Assembly (NCBI RefSeq): GCF_949628215.1
Contig: NC_134310.1
Coordinates: 11,173,401-11,237,400 of the forward strand
Direction: 5' to 3'
Length of the DNA stretch: 64,000 nt
Source: Phalacrocorax aristotelis
Taxonomy: Eukaryota; Chordata; Aves; Suliformes; Phalacrocoracidae
The translations under genes were made by a program, and so were the position numbers. Numbering within the stretch: position 1 is the stretch's first letter; each line of letters opens with the position of its first letter. The notes beneath the pieces were generated by a model. The model saw nothing but the letters and a program-made list of their open reading frames with translations. It was not told the DNA's origin and searched no databases. Below, piece by piece: positions 34,660 through 48,643 of the stretch.

Positions 34660-35230
34660 AGAACAGAAATAAATTCATTTTAGGAAATAAATTACGAATT
34701 TGGGTCACCAAAGATAGGATCCCAAGGCATAATTAGATGCCTCTATTTAACTGTTCTGCTTTCCAGAGATGCTAACCCATATCAGTTTTTGCTAAACTGA
34801 ATTGTGAATAATATATGTGTTGAAAACCATAGTTTTTATGTGGGTACTAGCTTGTTGATTGTGATTTCTAACTTCAAACACAGGCATCCCTTGATACACT
34901 TGTACAAGCAAATGATCCTTTTAAAATTTCCAGGTTGCAGAGTAATGGTTCTTGATTATTTTAATCATTTGCTCTTTTTTTTTTAATTAATAAAAGCAAA
35001 AATTCATAGATTTTAAATTCTCTGGGAGAAGATGTGGTTTTGCAGTACCTAGCTTAAGTCCCTGATTCTGACTCTAAGTCCAGAGTTATTCTGTTACAGA
35101 CAATAAATACATTAAGAATGCCAGTAATAAAGATGTAGCAACCGCTTTCTGCTAGACAGCACTAACTGTAGATTAGTGAAACCTGGAGGAATACTTATAA
35201 TGAAACTGATATGCAAAAGTATCTTTTTCA
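34660..35230. other. PSIP1 intron, unique sequence
   Basis: AT-rich sequence with a T-run near 34975; no feature seen. Confidence 0.5.
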
Positions 35231-35611
35231 CAGAATCACAGAATGGTAGGGGATGGAAGGGACCTCTGGAGATCATCTTGTCCAACCCCACTGCTTGAGC
35301 AGGTACAACTAGAGCAGGGTGCATAAGACCGTGTCCAGGCAGGTTCTGAATGCCTCCAGGGAAGGAGACTCCACAGCCTCCCTGGGCAGCCTGTTCCACT
35401 GCTCTGTCACCCTCACAGTAAAGAAGTTTTTCCTCATATTCAGGTGGAACTTCCTGCATTCCAACTTGTGCCCATTGCCCCTTGTCCTGTCATTGGGCAC
35501 CACTGAAAAGAGTCCAGTCCCATCCCCTTGACACCCGCCCTTTAGATATTTATAAGTACTGATAAGATCCCCCCTCAGAGTTATCCAGGTATCCAAGACT
35601 CCTTTGGGAAC
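35231..35611 (-). mobile_element. CR1 LINE 3' end
   Basis: CR1 3' UTR in minus orientation (inverted tail CACAGAATCACAGAATGG at left), about 380 bp, 5'-truncated next to an oppositely oriented CR1. Confidence 0.9.
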
Positions 35612-35654
35612 CCCCAACATATCTGGATGTTGGGATCCCCAACATATCTGGATG

Positions 35655-36677
35655 AGCAGACAACTGGCTGAATGGCCAGGCCCAGAGGGTGATCAGCAGT
35701 GCAAATTCTAGTTGGAGGGCAGTGACCCAGGGGTCAATACTGGGTCCAGTCATGATCAAGACCTTCATTAATGAGCTGGATGATGGGGAACAGGGTACCC
35801 TCAGCAACTTTTCAGACAGCACCAGAACTGGGAAGAGCGGCTGATATGCCAGAGGGTTGTGCTGCCACCCAGAGGGACCTTGACAGGCTGGAGAAATGGG
35901 CTGACAGGAAACTCATGAAGTTCAACAAGGGGAAGTGCCAAGTCCTGCACCTGGGGAAAAACAACCCCGTGCACCAGTATATGCTGGTGGCCACCCAAAT
36001 GGAAAGCAGCTTTGCAGAAAAGGACCTGGGTGTCCTGGTGGACACCAGGTTGAATATGAGCAGGCAATGTGCCTTCGCCGTAAAGAAGGGCTGCATCAGG
36101 CAAAGTATTGCTGGCAGGTTGAGGGAGATGATCCTTTCCCTTTATTCAGCACCAGTGAGGCCACACCTGGATTACAGTGTCTAGTTCTGGGGTCCCCAGT
36201 ACAAGAGAGATATAAAGCTACTGGAGAGGGTCCAGCGAAGGGCCACAAAGATGATGAAGGGACTGGAGCATCTCTCCTATGAGGAAAGGCTGAGAGAGCT
36301 GGGACTGTTCAGCCTGGAGAAGAGAAGGCTCAAGGGGGATCAGTGTATATAAATTAATGAAGGGAAGGCGCAAAGAAGACAGAGCCAGGCTCTTTCCAGT
36401 GATGCCCAGTGACGCCCAGTGACAGCACCAGAGGCAATGGGTGCAAGCTGAAACACAGGAGGTTCCCTCTGAACATAAGGGAACACTTTTTGACTGTGAG
36501 GGTGACTGATCACTGGAACAGATTGCCCAGGGAGGTTGTGCAGTCTCCCTCTTTGGAGATATTCAAAAGCCATCTGGACACGGTCCTGGGCAATGTGCTC
36601 TAGGTGGCCCTGCTTGAGCAGGGGGACCAGATGACCTCCAGAGGTCCCTTCCAACCTCAGCCGTTCTATGATTCTAA
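35655..36677 (+). mobile_element. CR1 LINE, RT C-terminus and 3' UTR
   Basis: Plus-strand CR1 of the subfamily seen at 21172-21812: [13 protein letters not shown] start, [43 protein letters not shown], then the 3' UTR and a tail TTCTATGATTCTA at 36663-36677. Several stops. Confidence 0.92.
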
Positions 36678-39395
36678 AAATGGGAAATTTATTGAATTTT
36701 AAGCTCTGTTCAATTTTACGCTAGAATAATGATTACATCAAGACAGATTGCACAGAATAATCTATCCAAGTAGTTCCAAATACAGAGGCTTCTAACTAAT
36801 GACAGGCAGCTTGGAGAATGGGAACCAGGCCTCCGTGACTAATGCACAGAATCATGTGCTAGGCAATATCCTTCTCAGAGTGTGGAAAGATCCATTCTGT
36901 GATTCTGTGATCTTACCCAGGAGCCTACCAGCAAAGTAAGAATGATACATTTCAAATGAACAAAACAAACCAGAAAATTGGGCAGTGAGATGATTACAGT
37001 CCTCACAAGAGAGAAGTCTAGAGTAAGCCCAAATACATTTATGATTTGGGGTTTTTTTCTGTGTGTAAACTGAGAGAGCTAATATCGCCATGGGAACACT
37101 GGACATTATCTATAGTCATTACAGCATGATGTAATGAAATACACACACTGAGCCTGAAATCGTGACCTTACTCCTATTGATGATCAGTTTCTGGTTTTTA
37201 TTTTAACACAAAGAAGCCTCTGTAACTCAGAACCTGTGGAAGCTTCTCAGGTGTGTTAGTTACACAGCTGCTTCTTTTTGTTATATCAAGGGGTTATTTC
37301 TCCATCTGTGGTGGTTGCATAACATATTTGTTGTTGTGAAATTGTTAGCTATGAATGCTTCCTTTCCATGGAAGAATTTAGCATTTATTTAGAACAGTTG
37401 GTCCAGATAAGTAATTTCTGGATACAGACTAATTTCACTCAGTAAGTGCTCTGTTAAGAGAAAATATTCTTCCCTGGAAGGCTGACACATAGGGCCTAAT
37501 TTTTAAATTTTTCTTGAATTTTTAATCAGAGATGCTGTTACACAAGCAAAATTATCCCAGAGCTGTGTACCTGTTACAGATATAATTGCTGTAATTATAC
37601 TGAGTTTCCCATATATTATATGGAATTTACACAGCACAAGGCATTAGCTTTGAATATTTCTCTTGAAGCATTTGAGGAGTTTCTTAATGAACACCACCAA
37701 GGCGTTATGTCAGAATATTCTTTCTTGTTTTAAAAAAGGGACAAATTGTGTTTGGTTATTTTCTTTTTCATTTGTTTGTTGGCAGCTGCACACAAATGGT
37801 GCAAATCCAGTATGTAAAATTACTCTGGCACCTTCCATAAATTAGTTGCAATTTTCCAAAGAGACAGTTCTAGCATATCAGTTGGCTTGCTTACAGAAAA
37901 TAGCATTTCTCTGCCCATTAGGGCTATTACTTTTTGCATAGATGGTAATGATATTAAGCTTCTCTACTTGATGAGCATATACATGTCTAATTCTCTGAGA
38001 TGGGTTATATGTTCTTTTGAAAATATTTCTGTACCATCTATCTTTGTTGAGAAGCTGTCTTTGATTAGTAATATTGTATAAAGCCACCATACCCCATGTT
38101 CCCTATCACGTGCAAGTTTGGCGACTCAACACTGACTCCTACCTTGCGTTGTCCATAAGAAGGTATATAGTAGTCCATTTTCTTAAAAGAACAGTATTCT
38201 ATATCCATGTTTACATCTTTTTCCCCTTGGAATTTGCATTGGTATTGCCACTGGCTTCAGCGATGCCATGATTTGCCTATTTGATGCATAAACTCATCTG
38301 GTCACCACTATCTCAGGTCAGGAAAGCATTTACATGGGTTGAACTTACACCAAGTTTGTATAAAGATGCTTCCATGAATCTGGAGGTAAGGCCTTTCGTT
38401 TTCCAAACTCATACACATGCACAGGTATGGAGCTTCAGTGGAATAATCATGACCTTGAGATTAGCAAGTGTTAAGCGATTGCAGGATCAGGACATAAAGC
38501 ACTGACCTTTTGATCAGAATTAAAGCACCTTCAGTGTGTCTTACAAAACCAGTTTGATTGAATATCTACTCTGTCCTCTGTTATATATATTACATATATA
38601 TATATAAAATTTTATATAGACATTGTAAGTAAATAAATGTAAGCTTTCCCTGCAAACTACACTATGAACCTAGTGAAATGCATGTGCTCTATACTGCAGG
38701 AGCGCTATTGCATTCACTTTCACTTTCAGGGGAAAATATATGATGAACCTTTTTGAATGACATGGTGGTGTTTCTTCATGATATGACACAGGCACAATGA
38801 CTGGTGAGAACTTAGTGCAACCTTCTGGGTGGCACATTTCCCCAAAGGTGGGTCAGTTGGTTTCCTGGGAGCAGTGAAACAGGATTTGTTCATGTATAAA
38901 TTGCCTTAGACTAGAACCACTGTACTGTTTACTCTGGTATGAATTCAGCTGAGGCCCTTTTCTTTGCGCCCTTCTGTGCAAACTGCTGCATTTGTTGGCT
39001 CACTTTGTTAGCTATGCTTTGGTGAGCCTTGAAGGGAGCAGGGAGAACAGGAAAGAGGACCGGAAGACTTATTACATACTTGCTCCTTCAACCTACTCTA
39101 TAGGAATAGGAATAGCTAACTTTGATAGTCAAGAGTACTCCTACCAAAACTTAAGATTTTGGGAGAGGGTTTTTTATCACAAAGGATCAGCTATTTGGCA
39201 GTAGCATTTCTGTACTATTTGGTTCTTGTGCAATCTCAGAATTTGTTGTGCTAATGGTATAGCAGTCTTCATTTCTGATAATGAACTTACATTATGAGAA
39301 AACTCAAGCTCTTTTTTGTTGATTTATCACAAAAACAGAGTATCAAATTCTCTATTTGAAAATATCTACACATGTGACAAAAAGACATTGTACTC
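36678..39395. other. PSIP1 first coding intron, mostly unique
   Basis: AT-rich intron DNA. A CR1-tail-like CATTCTGTGATTCTGTGAT at about 36893 and an (AT)n run at 38583-38612 are the only repeats I recognise. No exon seen. Confidence 0.5.
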
Positions 39396-39941
39396 AATCT
39401 GGCTGGGAACTTTCTTCATAGCAGCCCATATGGTGCTGTGTTTTAGATCTGTGGCTAAAACAGTGTTGATAACACACCAGTGTTTTGGCTATTGCTGAAC
39501 AGTGTTTTCACAGCATGGAGACTTTCTCTCTTTCTCCCCACTCTGCCCCACCCCGCCCCACCCCTCCAAGGAATAGGCTAGGCGTGGGCAAGTATTTGGG
39601 AGGACACACAACTGGGGCAGTTGACCCAAATTGTCCAAAGGAATATTCCATGCCATATAAAGTCATGCTCAGCAATAAAAACATGGGGTTTTGATCTTTC
39701 CAAAGTAGCCATTGCTTGGAGACTGCCTGGGTGTCAGTCTGCTGGTGGGAGGTGGTGAGTGATTGCTTCTGCATCACTTCTGGGTTTTTTCCCTCCCGTC
39801 ACTTAATAAACTGTAATTTTTCTTAACCCACATGTTTTTCCTCGGTTTTTCTCTTCTAATTTGTCCCCCATCCTGCTGTGAGGGGAGTGAGCAAGCAGCT
39901 GGTAGGTGTTTAGTTGCTGGCCAGGGTCAACCCACCGCAGA
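39396..39941 (+). mobile_element. solo LTR, family L3
   Basis: TATA box CATATAAAG at about 39653, AATAAA at 39804, end GGTCAACCCACCGCA at 39941. The 5' end is degraded (starts near CTGGCTGGGAAC). It lies 520 bp downstream, in PSIP1 sense, of the first coding exon. Confidence 0.85.
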
Positions 39942-41660
<1,719 letters not shown>

Positions 41661-43699
41661 AAGAGATGGTCAGCATGTACAAAGTACCGCAGTGTTCGTC
41701 TAGTAACTTCTCCATTCCAGACAGTGGTTGTGACGTACTGGCCTTAGCAAGTTTGACCTGCTTGCGCAGGCAGTTACCTGGGAGGGAGCTGCCCCTGGAC
41801 GGAAGCCCACAGGCAGCTCCTGGTGACAACTGTGCAGAAACAGAGAGAAAAGTCTGCCGAGAAGTGCTGATCCTGGACTGCTGGAGGTGGGGGGAAGGTT
41901 TGTTCTGGCTGAGGCGACTTCATCTTGGCTTCAGGAGTCTGCGTTCCCTGTTTGCCACCTCCGAAGGGAAATGGTTATTGATAGTGATAGTTCTGGTTGG
42001 CAATTCACCTCTATTTTGCAAGTACACTTTTGGGGCACTGAGGAAAAAAAAGTAACAGATGGTTCTGGGGCCGTTTGTAAGAGATGTCCTCCTCAAAGCA
42101 GGGTATAATCAGAACACCAACATGAAACTGCATTGCAAGCTTTCCAAAGAATGAAAAGCAAGAGAGAGTCAAGGACCAACTGTAGTTAAGCAATTAATTT
42201 TCATCCAAACATTTTGTTTTGGCGATGGCTCACATGCCTAAACCCAGTTCAGAATCTGAAGCAACCCGCTGTACTTTAAATATGGTATTAGGTATCATGT
42301 TTCCCTGAGTGAGAACTACTATCCCTAAAACATGCCTGGTGTTTGGCAGACAGAAACATATGCATGTGTGTATATATTCCAGCAGTTCTGGGAAATAATG
42401 GATTTACCTTGTATATTGTACAGGCTCCCTGTACAATGCTTTGGGTTCGATCCACATGCTCTGTTAATACATCTGTCCAGTGTTTCCAGAAAAGACTGTG
42501 CTGCACATTCACTTGCCCTACTTGCACAGTTGATTGGTATGCAAGATGAGGATATGGCTGGTGTTTCCAGATATGGTTGCAACAAACAGGTCTGGTGATG
42601 TTTTCATATATCCAGAAATCTTGGATAACCATAAGAAATCCTCAAACTGTACTAGACAAAACTTCTAGGTGGAAAAAAGAGAGCACATTGGGCTTATGGT
42701 AACCTGAGCCATTCTCCCACTGTTTTAAGTTGTCCTGCTTAGTGATTTACATCTGCACAGGGAAAACAAAATCACACAGCTTTTTGCCTGCAGGGATATA
42801 GCATCACTGTTTGCTGAAGAGCTTGGCTGCAAAAAGGAGCATCTGAAATTGCCTAAAGCACTTTTCTGTCCAAAAAAGGTTGGGGTATTAACTGAAACTG
42901 GACACAGCCTACAAGAGAAGCAGCCCCTGGCCTACCTGACTGAGATAAGGCAAGAGTGGCACTTCCTCTGCATGTACCTTCTTTAGGCCCTGTTCACCCT
43001 CACCTACTATGCATGTGCCATGCCCCACCTTCCAACACCCAGATAGGGTTGCTTGTTCTTTGTCTCCATCCAGTCCAAATATGCTCTGTCACAATGCTCC
43101 ACCTTTCCAATCACAGAATCACAGAATCACAAACATCGCTCCACAGCAACTGGGATAGAGTGAGATGATCATGGTGGTGTTACCAGAAGTAACCATTGCA
43201 AATGTCTCCTGTGGCCACTGAGATTTAGCTTGTTCACTTCCTTCCTTCTGGGAAACAAGACTGGCCTGTTTCAGTGCCTTGCTGAAGCCTACTTGTCCTG
43301 TACTGACCATCCCAGTGTCCTGTGACTGCAGCTCCATGCTAGCAACTACAGAGACACAGAGTGGTGGGAAGCAGGATGTAGTAGGTACTTGGAGAGTTGG
43401 GCTGAGGCTCAGGGAGATGGAGTGAGCTGATAGGGCAGGACATTGAGGGACGCTAGTGAATGGAGGAGGGCTAGTGAGGCTGGTGAGGAGTGCTTAGAAC
43501 TGGTGGGGATGTGGTGTATCAGACCTTGTATCTGACTAGCTGGAAGTCTGTTACTACTTCTAGGCTTTCTTCTTGTCAATTTTGGTTCCTTCTCCTCCTT
43601 CCTGCTTTAAATCCAGTGCATTTGGGATTTCACCCAGTCCCTTTAGGACTGTGTAGTAGGCTTCAGTCCAGGTCGACAGATTAGGTTGTCAATTAGGCT
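41661..43699. other. intergenic, no feature supported
   Basis: Unique-looking sequence. A (CACAGAAT)-like doublet at 43114-43133 resembles a CR1 tail but no CR1 body follows. Confidence 0.4.
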
Positions 43700-44540
43700 G
43701 ACACCAGGCATTGCTGTTAGTGAGATGTTTGACCGGTACCCCCGCTCCTGACCCCTGGTAATGTGGTTAGCATAACTAATGCCATTTTATAAGGCAATCA
43801 GGCAGTCTCTGTGACCGAGTGGGTCACATATTCATTCCCTTTCCCTCATTATCAGGCCCTGAAGGTCCTGTGAACCAAGTAGACAAACCAAGCAGATTTC
43901 TTCATCCCCTCCCTACTGGCCTCAAGATTCCTGGGCACCAGACCGATTACTCCCTTCCTTACCAGCCTTGAAGGTCCCAGGCACCCAGCCAAACAGGTGT
44001 TGTTGTTGACCCTGTCACAGAACAGGGAAGTGTAACAGCACACAGAGCACTGTCTATAAAATCAAGCAGTTACAAGTCCTAAGTGGGGAACTTGGACTAG
44101 AACTTCTGCTGCACAGTGAGACCCGTGACCCCTCGGTGGCCAGGGGCGCCTCCACCATCGTCTGCTTCCTCCGAGGATTGAGTAAGTGACTTGTATTCTT
44201 TCATATGATTTTCAAGTCTAGATTATGATTGATACAGAAAACCATGTATTAAGATCTGACCCGATCTGCAGAGGGTCCAGGTGATCAGAAATTATAAGGT
44301 AAGTTGTATTATAAGGTAATTTGTATTATTAATTCTGTATTATGCTGCTTATAGATTGTACTATATTGATTCTGCTTGTAGAAATCCTGTGCCATTTATA
44401 TAATAAATTCTGTGTTATACTAATCATAAAATCCTGTTAAGAAAATAAAGCTTTAATTGTAACTATGATTAGTGCCATTATCATTCTGCCAAGGATCCCT
44501 AAAAGAACATGTCTGTCCCTTAGTGTCGGGTGACAAGATG
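43700..44540 (+). repeat. LTR with splice-donor motif between TATA and poly(A)
   Basis: TATA box TATAAAAT 44055-44062, donor motif GTAAGT 44182-44187, AATAAA at 44402 and 44444. Between donor and poly(A) is an AT-rich run of TGTATTAT-like units. Ends approximate. Same architecture as 51465-52180. Confidence 0.5.
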
Positions 44541-45060
44541 CCATGGAGTTTTTAATCTTGCTAAAAATACTTCTTGTAACTCTCCCATACAGCTCAATAA
44601 ATTTAATTTAGTTAGAAAAGGTGATTTTACTGAGCTTGAGAAACAGACTCATGTTTCCAAGAAGGTTTTGATTTGCAGGAAGGAAACACCACCGCAACCG
44701 CACCACTCCCACACCACACTTTCCTTTTGGTGAAAATAGATGATTAAGATTAGAGTTGCTATTTTTTATTTTAATTATAACCAACAAACAAATAAAAGAA
44801 CATCCAGAAATATGCTGGTTTGGGAAGAAAAGTTTCATCCTCCAAGTCCTGGCTACTGAATCTATTCATAGTCTTACTTGTTTCCTTCAGATGAATACAG
44901 ATCTACATCCTACAATCTTGTTCATATTCAGGAGTGGCTGAGTGAAGAATAGGATCTGCAAATACCTGGGGATGGAGGGGTACTGTGCATCACCTTAGGT
45001 TCCTTAGCCTTTGTATTGCTAAGGGCATCTAGCTGCAGCTCTGTAGCCTGCCTTCCACTC
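44541..45060. other. no feature seen
   Basis: AT-rich sequence between two LTRs; could be remains of an internal region, but no frame or motif is recognised. Confidence 0.35.
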
Positions 45061-45484
45061 TGTCACAGAATAACTGAAATTACAATTTAGATCAGGTTGG
45101 AACAGAAACACTTTATTACTATAGCTATAGGAGAAAACACAGCAGCAGCGTGATGGCCTCTGCTGGTATGAACTCTGCCCAAATGGGGCAGTTACAGAGT
45201 TTATATACCTTTAGATTATGTGACTTGTTCTTCACCAGACCATGTCAGATAAGCAGGACTATAGTAATTGCAACAAAGAGTGGTAACATGGATTACTTAA
45301 TATAGGGAGGCTCTGAACAGTAAGATAAGGAAGCTCTAGACAGTACCTCCTTTTTACAAATAATTCACTCCTTTGTTAATTATATTGTGCTGACTCGGTG
45401 AGGCCATTAGATCATGCTGACAAGTATTTTTTATCTAGTGAGTCCTGAAAAGGCCTATGAAGTATTAACTATTTTAATTTCACA
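45061..45484 (-). repeat. 3' LTR of a class I ERV (ERV-G)
   Basis: Minus strand TGTGAAATTAAAATAG to TTCTGTGACA, 424 bp. It has a TATA box (GTATATAAAC, about 45205) and AATAAA at about 45113, giving a short R typical of gamma-type LTRs. Confidence 0.8.
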
Positions 45485-45494
45485 TTCCATCCTT
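45485..45494 (-). other. polypurine tract of ERV-G
   Basis: AAGGATGGAA on the minus strand directly before the LTR; marks it as a 3' LTR. Confidence 0.65.
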
Positions 45495-45900
45495 ATAGTC
45501 TCAAACAACTGAGAGTCTAGAGTACAGTAGGTGAACCACAGACTCCAGAGGAAATGGATTGATCACTGTGGAGGCCATGCTGTTTCACCATCCGTTCTTG
45601 CCTCTCTAGACTTGACTGACATTCATCAAATGGATGGTTTCTTCTCATTCATTTTCTTTGTCTTTTAATAAGTTCAGCATCATAATTTTAGCTTCTGCAT
45701 GAGTCGGACCTCGTTCAACTTTGTTACAATCAGTTTACAACAACATAAGACAAGTTAACATATATATAATAATTAAACATATTAGTCCTATTTAGATATA
45801 TTTCAATGCAGTTTTAAATAGGGCGCCTAGCCATTCTCCTGTGTCTGGCAGCCAACCCCACCAGTCAAAGGGGTTTTCTTCAGCTGCTTCATGTAAAATT
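45495..45900 (-). other. ERV-G region between env and 3' LTR
   Basis: Contains stops in all frames; presumably the decayed end of env (membrane anchor and tail), but no hydrophobic anchor can be followed. Confidence 0.4.
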
Positions 45901-46176
45901 TTAGTTGGGTCTGTATTTGGTTTATATCTGTCTCTATGTTCTCTATATCTTGGTTGACATAAAAGCAATGGGTATTTTTAAGGAACATACACCTCTTTGT
46001 GTTGCTAGTAAGTTATCTAGTACCATATGTTTTTGTAATGTCACTTGGGACAAAGAAGTGATTTCTAGTTGCATGGTTTGGATTGCATCTATTGTAGCAT
46101 TTTCAGTTTTCTCAAGGGAGGCCAAGATATTTATAATGGCTTTTTCTAATTCAGATACTCCTAGCCAGGGAAGAAA
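45901..46176 (-). pseudogene. env: ERV-G env, transmembrane subunit fragment
   Basis: A 60-codon open piece (45943-46125) reads like the ectodomain of a gamma-type transmembrane Env subunit. It has a heptad-repeat stretch (TIDAIQTMQLEITSLSQVTL), then the segment corresponding to the so-called immunosuppressive region (VLDNLLATQRGVC). A one-frame shift leads to the disulphide-loop remnant HCFYVNQ. The native protein would drive membrane fusion. Here it is truncated, frameshifted, and cut from its surface subunit by the LTR to the right. Confidence 0.75.
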
Positions 46177-48643
46177 TGCTCATGCAAACTGGTGGAAGCC
46201 AGTTTATTGAAGGACAGTTGCATGGAAAATTTGGCATTTCATTTTATTTGATTATGTTTTACACAACCACTGGCCAATTAATCATAAGCATTAAGGGAGG
46301 TCAAGAGCAGGGCTGCCTCCTCCAGCCATTCCGGCCCAGGACTCCTCCCACCCAACCGCTGGAGTCCAACCCAGTGCGTGCAGGGACCCAGGGTCTCTGC
46401 CCAGGCTGAGGGATGTGGCTGCTGCTTTCCCATTTGCAGGTTCAACCGGTAGCGAAGCTGAGCACGTATCCCAGACACACACACACAGAGGAGACACCGA
46501 TACGGCTGGTCACACAAACTGCCACAGACAATGGGCTGCCATCAACAGCACCCACATACAGGACTCACATAAAACATAAACAGACAGACAAGTCCCCTTC
46601 CTCCTCTTTGGCTGGTAGAGGTAGTTTGCTAATGAAGGCACACACACAACACTCTAGATTCACAAGTGCATGCACATCTGTGGAGCCAAGTACTGTCACA
46701 GCCCCTCTGTCCTTTTGGTACCCCTGCCTGGATCTCAGACCCTCTTACCTACTTCATGGGTCTCCTACTCACTGGCTAGTCCAGCCTGATGCTTGCTAGC
46801 AAACAGGCATGCACTCACACACTCGTCCCACAGTCACTCCACATTTGCAAGTCCCCCTGGGCATACCAGCATGAACTTTTGCCTGCCTGATACCCCAGCC
46901 TGGACCTGAGGCCCCCCTACTTGCTGGCTAGTCCAGCTTGAAACTTGCTAGTGAGTTACACATGCGGAACCCCCATGCACAACAGGTTTGAAGAAGATAC
47001 AGACACTCAGCTCCCTCCAGCAGCCAGCACCAGACACATTGGCTGTAACCTGCTACAGCTACCAGCACTGAGCCCCTTGCTTGCCTCATTCATGCTGTTC
47101 CCCCTCAGTAGCTGCTTGTCGGGTCACACACATTGTTCCCACCCCAGTGGCTTGAGGTTAAAGACCCCCCACTGACTCCAGTACCTGACACCACAAGCCC
47201 TGTCTGACACCGGTAGTTGGCACCCAGACCTCTCATGCCAGTCCTCCCAGTAGCTGGGACTCCAGGCACAAAGTCTGCAGGAGCCTCCCTAAATCCAAAG
47301 AGCTATGCCCCTCTGTGGTGGGTTGACCTTGGCTAGCTGCCAGGTGCCCACCAAGCTGCTTTCTCGCTTCCCCTCCTCAGCAGGTCAGGGAGAGGAAACG
47401 AGATGAAAAACTCATGGGTCGAGATAAAGGCAGTTTAATGAAGAAAAGCAAAGGCCATGCGTGGAAGCAAAGTAAAAAGATTTATCCTGTACTTCCCATC
47501 AGCAGGCCACGTCTAGCCACTTGCTGGGAAGTAGGTCCTCAGTATGTGTAGCGGTTGCTTTGGAAGACAAACGCCTTAATAACGAATGCCCCCTCCTCCT
47601 CCTCCTTTCTCTCAGCTTCTATTGCTGAGCACAATGACATATGGTATGGAATATCCCTTGGATCAGCTGTCCCAGCTATTTTCCCTCCCAACCTCTTGCT
47701 CACCCCAGCTTACCAGCCTTTGTGGAGGAGGTTTGGAGGGACAGCCTCCTTGATGCTGTGGGAGCACTGTTCAGCAGTAGCCAAAACATTGGTGTGTTAT
47801 CAACACCATTCTAGCTACAAGGGCCGCTATGGGGAAAGTTAACTCCATCCTAGCCACACCCAATACAGACTCCAACTACTGATACTAGGACCCCCATTTG
47901 CTCCAGTAGCTGACACCACAGCCCAGGGGGCACCTACACCCCCGGTCTGACTCCAGTAGCTGGCACCATATTTCACTCACACACACACACACACAGAGGT
48001 CTCACCAGTAGCTGGCACTTAGCCCTTGCAGCACACATATGCATGGGATAGAGAGTGAGATTAGGCAGAGACACTTAAGAAAAGATTTAATAAGAAGATA
48101 GGACAGACTGTGGTGATCAGGCACAGGGCTCAACCAGACAAGCATACTGACCTGCTCCATTTTACATGCAACAGGCCCCTTTTATCCCCTTTTCTGTCAA
48201 CCTTCCCCCCTCTTTGTTTCTCCCTGCTCCCCCTCATCAGCTGGCATATTTCCATTGACCCCCCTCCAACACCCTGGACCCTCAGGTTTGCATCCTTATC
48301 ACTTGCAAAGTCCTGGGTTTGCCTACAGTTCCTTGATAGCCCATCAATTAGTATGACCAACCAGGTTTGTTTCTGGTTATTGTCTTTGTTAACACTAATT
48401 GGTCAGATTTTATGTCTCTGTGTATTTGTCTCCCTCCCTTTACTTATCCTGCCAACTGAAAAAAAAAAGAACATTTTCGCACCCCACATATCCTTACCAA
48501 TTAGTGCGACTGGTCAGGTTTGTTCTTATCAGGACCTCCCTTATCATGTGTTGGTCAGGTTTGTCTCTGTATGTTCTTGTTTATGACTCCTTTGACCAGA
48601 TACACTTAAAGCAGCAAACACTCTCCTTCTACATACCCTTGCA
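46177..48643 (-). mobile_element. very long solo LTR (or LTR-like element) splitting env
   Basis: Minus strand starts TGCAAGGGTATGTAGAAGG and ends CATGAGCA. A TATA-like GGATAAAAGG lies near 48187 and AATAAACTGG near 46205, so R would be about 1.4 kb after removing the nested L3 LTR. The interior has degenerate modules (CTGGCTAGTCCAGC at about 46773 and 46926; CAGTAGCTGGCACC several times) and CACACA runs. The start is confirmed by the copy at 17366. It interrupts ERV-G env between surface and transmembrane parts. Confidence 0.55.
47314..47858 (-). mobile_element. solo LTR, family L3, nested
   Basis: Plus strand TGTGGTGGGTTGACCTTGG to ATCCTAGCCACA, 545 bp. Flanks CCCTC and CCCAA match at three of five positions. 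Confidence 0.88.

Noticed and set aside
37663..39498. Short open frames of 60-74 codons in the PSIP1 intron
   Set aside because: Chance frames in AT-rich intron DNA without motifs or splice support.
41666..42055. 129-codon open frame near the PSIP1 promoter
   Set aside because: No recognisable domain, no splice or codon evidence; probably chance in a GC-richer region.
43114..43133. CR1 element from the CACAGAATCACAGAATCAC motif
   Set aside because: Only the tail-like motif is present; no CR1 body on either side.
46440..48000. CA-rich repeats as a CRISPR-like or satellite array
   Set aside because: Units are irregular in length and spacing and lie within an LTR-like element of a vertebrate genome.
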